Assembly: GCF_900698955.1 (NCBI RefSeq)
Contig: NZ_LR217720.1
Coordinates: 930,001 to 994,000 of the forward strand
DNA: 64,000 nucleotides
Origin: Erwinia_E haradaeae_G
GTDB lineage: Bacteria; Pseudomonadota; Gammaproteobacteria; Enterobacterales; Enterobacteriaceae
Reading direction: 5' to 3'
In this document: positions 60,717 to 64,000 of the stretch, in pieces
Layout: the number at the start of each line of letters is the position of its first letter
Numbering within the stretch: the first letter of the stretch is position 1
The notes under the pieces: model-generated
What the model was told of the DNA's origin: nothing
The model's input: the letters and a program-made list of their open reading frames with translations, nothing else
Databases searched by the model: none
Made by a program: the position numbers and the translations under genes

Positions 60717-61484
60717 ATGTTAAAAACCGTATGTCACTTAGCTCGTGAGGCCGGCAATGCTATTACCAAGGTATATGATAAAGAGATTCCACTTAACCTC
60801 CAACATAAAAAAAACCACTCCATAGTAACCGCTGCGGATATAGCGGCACACAAAATCATTGCAGCAGGATTACGTGCACTGACCCCTGAAATTCCAATAT
60901 TATCAGAAGAAGCACCACTATCCTGGGAGGCGCGTAAAACATGGAAACAATATTGGTTGGTAGACCCATTAGATGGTACAAAAGAATTTATTCAACGCAA
61001 TGGTGAATTTACCGTGAATATTGCACTAATTGATCAAGGTCAACCAATACTCGGTGTAATATATGCACCCATATTGTCCATTATGTACTGTGCAACAAAA
61101 AAAGAAGCATGGAAAGAATATCAGGGGCATCATACAAAAATCCATGTACAGGAACTGCATCCGCCGATAATTGTAGTTAGTCGATCTCATATCGATAGTG
61201 AGCTGACACGTTATCTACATACGATCGGTGAGCATAAAATTATCGCAATGGGTTCTTCATTAAAGTTTTGCATGATTGCCGAAGGCAAAGCGCAGATTTA
61301 CCCACGTCATGGTTCCACTAATATTTGGGATACTGGCGCAGGACATGCGATAGCTGTAGCAGCTGGAGCAGCAGTGCATGATTGGCAAGGTAAAGAGCTA
61401 GACTATACACCGAAAAAATCGTATCTTAACCAAGGTTTTTGTGTATCAGTGATCCCAAAAGAAAACCTCTTGAAAGTTGTATAA
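60717..61484 (+). CDS. cysQ: CysQ, 3'(2'),5'-bisphosphate nucleotidase
   Basis: CysQ hydrolyses PAP, the toxic by-product of CysH, to AMP and phosphate. The 255-residue product (246 in E. coli) is an inositol-phosphatase-fold enzyme with metal-binding Glu64-Glu65 (LSEEAPLSW), DPLDGTKEF (83-91) and WDTGAGHAI near 205. An excellent AGGAGGT stands before the ATG, the strongest ribosome-binding site seen here. It lies far from the cys block but completes it functionally. Confidence 0.96.
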   Translation: MLKTVCHLAREAGNAITKVYDKEIPLNLQHKKNHSIVTAADIAAHKIIAAGLRALTPEIPILSEEAPLSWEARKTWKQYWLVDPLDGTKEFIQRNGEFTVNIALIDQGQPILGVIYAPILSIMYCATKKEAWKEYQGHHTKIHVQELHPPIIVVSRSHIDSELTRYLHTIGEHKIIAMGSSLKFCMIAEGKAQIYPRHGSTNIWDTGAGHAIAVAAGAAVHDWQGKELDYTPKKSYLNQGFCVSVIPKENLLKVV

Positions 61485-61877
61485 AATTCTTGAATGATCG
61501 TGATAATAGCGATACAAATGTTGGATGCACTCTGCCGTAACATAATATACAGCGTAAAATACATGTCTTCATTAGAGTAAAATGATTATTTTACAATAAT
61601 TAACAGTATAGACATCCACCTATACAGACAAAATGAAAATCAGGATACTGCAATGATAATGCGTTATGCTGACGTAGATTTACTTGAGATCCTTAAATAT
61701 TTTCTTAATATATGATCCATCTTATGTTAATATATGAACGCGGTAACACCATATCCATCTATACTCACAGCTGCGCTATACTACTCTTACTCGTTTAGTT
61801 ATAATACACGATAAAGATTGTTTTACATACGCATTGAGTATTTCTATGCTATGCACTCACCTTTTTGGTGATGATGC
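61485..61877. other. Convergent cysQ-purB spacer
   Basis: 393 bp. A 5-bp stem with loop TTTTT (TCACC 61857-61861, GGTGA 61867-61871) lies six bases beyond the purB stop and may help end its transcript. Nothing else is seen. Confidence 0.4.
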
Positions 61878-63245
61878 TTATAAATCATCCACCATGTGCA
61901 TAGCATCTCCTAAATAATTGGATGGAGTAATTTGCTGTAAGCGTAACTTAGCATGTTCTGGAAGAGGTAAGTGATCGATAAATAATTGAATATCTTCAAC
62001 AGAAATAGGTTTACCACGAGTAAACTCTTTTAGTTTTTCATAAGGATTAGGAATACCATATCGACGCATCATCACCTGAATCGGCTCTGCTAATACCTCC
62101 CAGTGACGATTCAGATCATCCAGTAGATTGGTATTATTCACTTCTATTTTTGATAATCCCTGCAGGGTAGCATTGTAGGCAATAAGGGAATAGCTTATCC
62201 CCATGCCTAAATTACGAAGTACGGTGGAATCAGTTAGATCACGCTGCCAACGAGAAATTGGTAACTTATTTGCTAAGTGTTGCATCATAATATTTGCAAT
62301 ACCAAGATTTCCTTCAGCGTTTTCAAAATTAATTGGATTAATTTTATGAGGCATAGTAGAGGAACCGATCTCTCCAGCTATGGTCTGTTGCTTCAGATAA
62401 TTTAAAGAAATGTAACCCCATATATCACGGTTAAAGTCAATGAGAATTGTGTTAAAACGCATTATACAATGCAATATTTCTGCAATAAAATCATGTGGCT
62501 CAATCTGAGTAGTATATGGATTCCAAGCGATTCCTAATGATAAAACAAATTCCTTACTTATCTGACGCCAGTTTACTTCCGGATAAACAGCTATATGCGC
62601 ATTATAATTACCTACAGTACCATTCATCTTCCCTAAGATATTTATACATGCTAGCTGATCTAGCTGACGCTGTAAACGATATGTCACATTAGCCATTTCT
62701 TTACCGAAAGTCGTTGGAGTAGCGGATTGCCCATGAGTACGCGAAAGAAGTGGAGTCGCTCGATACTTTTTAGCTAAATTTTTTACTGTAGTAATAATTT
62801 CTTTCCAATGAGGAAGTATAGTTTTTTGACGCACAGTTTTTAGCATTAATGCATATGACAAGTTATTAATATCTTCCGAAGTGCATCCAAAATGTATAAA
62901 CTGAGATATACCATGCAAAACAGGAATAGAAGAAAGCTTTTCGTTCAAAAAATACTCTACTGATTTCACATCATGATGGGTTTTCTTTTCGATGGTTTTA
63001 ATACGAAGCGCATCTTTTATGTTAAAATCAGTGATAATGTTCTCAAGAAATGAATTCTCAACAACAGAAAAAATTGGAATTTCAGAAATTTCTTGACAAG
63101 AAGCTAACTTTTGAAGCCAACGTATTTCAACTTTAACACGAAATTTTAAAAAACCATATTCACTAAATATACTCCGAAGTGAAATTAGCTGATCACTATA
63201 ACGACCATCTACGGGTGAAATAGCGGTCAATGAGGACAATTCCAT
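61878..63245 (-). CDS. purB: Adenylosuccinate lyase PurB
   Basis: PurB catalyses two fumarate-releasing steps, SAICAR to AICAR and adenylosuccinate to AMP, in purine synthesis. The 455-residue product (456 in E. coli) matches along its length, with SPVDGRYSD, the RTHGQSATPTTFGKE catalytic region, FGCTSEDINN, and the fumarase-family signature loop GSSTMPHKINP with the catalytic serine. hflD lies 37 bp upstream on the same strand, as in E. coli. Confidence 0.97.
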   Translation of the reverse strand: MELSSLTAISPVDGRYSDQLISLRSIFSEYGFLKFRVKVEIRWLQKLASCQEISEIPIFSVVENSFLENIITDFNIKDALRIKTIEKKTHHDVKSVEYFLNEKLSSIPVLHGISQFIHFGCTSEDINNLSYALMLKTVRQKTILPHWKEIITTVKNLAKKYRATPLLSRTHGQSATPTTFGKEMANVTYRLQRQLDQLACINILGKMNGTVGNYNAHIAVYPEVNWRQISKEFVLSLGIAWNPYTTQIEPHDFIAEILHCIMRFNTILIDFNRDIWGYISLNYLKQQTIAGEIGSSTMPHKINPINFENAEGNLGIANIMMQHLANKLPISRWQRDLTDSTVLRNLGMGISYSLIAYNATLQGLSKIEVNNTNLLDDLNRHWEVLAEPIQVMMRRYGIPNPYEKLKEFTRGKPISVEDIQLFIDHLPLPEHAKLRLQQITPSNYLGDAMHMVDDL

Positions 63246-63282
63246 GATATCTTCTCCGGATGAAAAAGCTAGAATATTACAT

Positions 63283-63921
63283 TCAGTCTACACAGCCAAG
63301 CTTTAATATTAATTTAGACTGACTAATTAAATGGTTACGTAAAAACATGAGCTGCCAACGACGACCGCCAACTTGTTGCCACAGTACTACTGAACGAATG
63401 CCAGCTAAAAGCAGTGTACGTATTTTATGCTGTACCTGTATATTTTTCAATATATCTGCAGAACCCATTACTTGAATGCGTGGACCTAGAGGACTAATAA
63501 CATCAAGATATATATCTGCCATCAAACCAAGGATTACATTCAGTTCGATCGTAGAATTAGTATACTGTGTATTAAGTTTATGAATACGATTTGCTAAATC
63601 CCTTGATGCCCCCTGAGTACTCTGTAGTTTTCGCTCTAATAGCATTAAACTCATAGTGTATTGAGTTACTTCAGCTCTTAATCCTTGATCACTTCTACCA
63701 TTTAATAATCCTATCAACGTTTCTAATCCATAATGTAGATTAGATTCTTTCTTACCAAATATATCTAATATCGAAGGTGGGTTGAGATTTAACAAACTGT
63801 TTAACGAGGTCTGAAGTGCCTCTATGTTGCAGTCTCCATAACGCGCTACCTGTTGTACTAAATATGTTGCCTGACAAATACCCGCTAGCGCCAAAGTAAT
63901 ATGGTAATATTTTTTTGTCAC
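63283..63921 (-). CDS. hflD: HflD family protein
   Basis: HflD is a peripheral membrane protein found as a factor that binds phage lambda CII; its cellular role is unclear. The 212-residue product (213 in E. coli) aligns throughout: TLALAGICQ, QTSLNSLLNLNPPS, GLETLIGLL, LMLLERKL, DVISPLGPRIQV, LLAGIRSVVLWQQVGG. The start is GTG with AGGAG six bases upstream. It sits between mnmA and purB, the E. coli order, and no phage is in the window. Confidence 0.94.
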   Translation of the reverse strand: MTKKYYHITLALAGICQATYLVQQVARYGDCNIEALQTSLNSLLNLNPPSILDIFGKKESNLHYGLETLIGLLNGRSDQGLRAEVTQYTMSLMLLERKLQSTQGASRDLANRIHKLNTQYTNSTIELNVILGLMADIYLDVISPLGPRIQVMGSADILKNIQVQHKIRTLLLAGIRSVVLWQQVGGRRWQLMFLRNHLISQSKLILKLGCVD

Positions 63922-63942
63922 AGTGACTCCTGGCGTACTCAG

Positions 63943-64000
63943 TTATATATTACATAAAGGTATACGCTGATCAATAACACCCCCTCCCAGGCATCTGGCA
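63943..64000 (-). CDS. mnmA: tRNA 2-thiouridylase MnmA, C-terminal end (partial)
   Basis: The last 18 codons of a minus-strand gene that continues beyond the window read ...RCLGGGVIDQRIPLCNI and stop at 63943-63945. This matches the MnmA C-terminus (CLGGGII...LPL), and mnmA precedes hflD in E. coli. MnmA thiolates U34 of tRNA-Glu, Gln and Lys. Confidence 0.88.
   Translation of the reverse strand, partial: ARCLGGGVIDQRIPLCNI

Overview
The window looks like part of the chromosome of a genome-reduced, AT-rich symbiont in the Enterobacterales. Nearly every recognisable protein aligns with an E. coli counterpart along almost its whole length. No transposase, insertion sequence, phage gene, integrase or CRISPR array is visible. 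By my sum, about 36 intact protein genes cover roughly 58% of the 64 kb. The rest is very AT-rich DNA in gaps of 0.3-2.3 kb that I cannot assign. The intact cysJIH-cysG-cysDNC block, with cysG between cysH and cysD, recalls Erwinia/Pantoea/Serratia-type arrangements rather than E. coli. An Erwiniaceae-like insect symbiont is my best guess, but this is inference.

Layout. 1-4200: tsaB (t6A modification), tRNA-Trp, tRNA-Glu and murI in an order suggesting an rRNA operon whose rRNA genes are gone, then tRNA-Arg and tRNA-Ser. 4676-8252: the osmosensory transporter proP and rpmE. 8978-14935: rmuC, ubiE, a broken full-length ubiJ, and ubiB, the E. coli order with an inflated rmuC-ubiE gap. 16482-21805: bioD and a large autotransporter whose passenger is built from seven repeats of about 50 residues. 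22069-27555: metK, pepA, holC, queE, queD. 28359-37495: a complete sulfate-to-sulfide gene set. 37706-39309: ftsB, ispD, ispF. 40504-46665: surA and lptD, with djlA divergent. 47741-55510: ybgI/Nif3, pykF, rpe, yeeZ. 56420-64000: pitA, rseC, cysQ, purB, hflD and the last codons of mnmA.

How the genes work together. cysDN, cysC, cysH, cysJI and cysG (siroheme) convert sulfate to sulfide, and cysQ at 60.7 kb removes the PAP by-product. surA and lptD, together with the autotransporter, imply a functioning outer membrane with LPS export and a displayed surface protein. proP and pitA supply osmolytes and phosphate. These are traits I would expect of a symbiont with a real cell envelope and some environmental exposure, rather than a deeply reduced intracellular organelle-like symbiont.

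Most notable items: the repeat-passenger autotransporter with a hairpin over its ribosome-binding site; ubiJ preserved at full length but broken by frameshifts while its last ~110 codons stay open; LptD lacking one of the four conserved cysteines; FtsB lacking its usual C-terminal motif; an rRNA-operon scar; and several perfect inverted repeats in otherwise empty DNA, the best being 15-bp arms upstream of proP.
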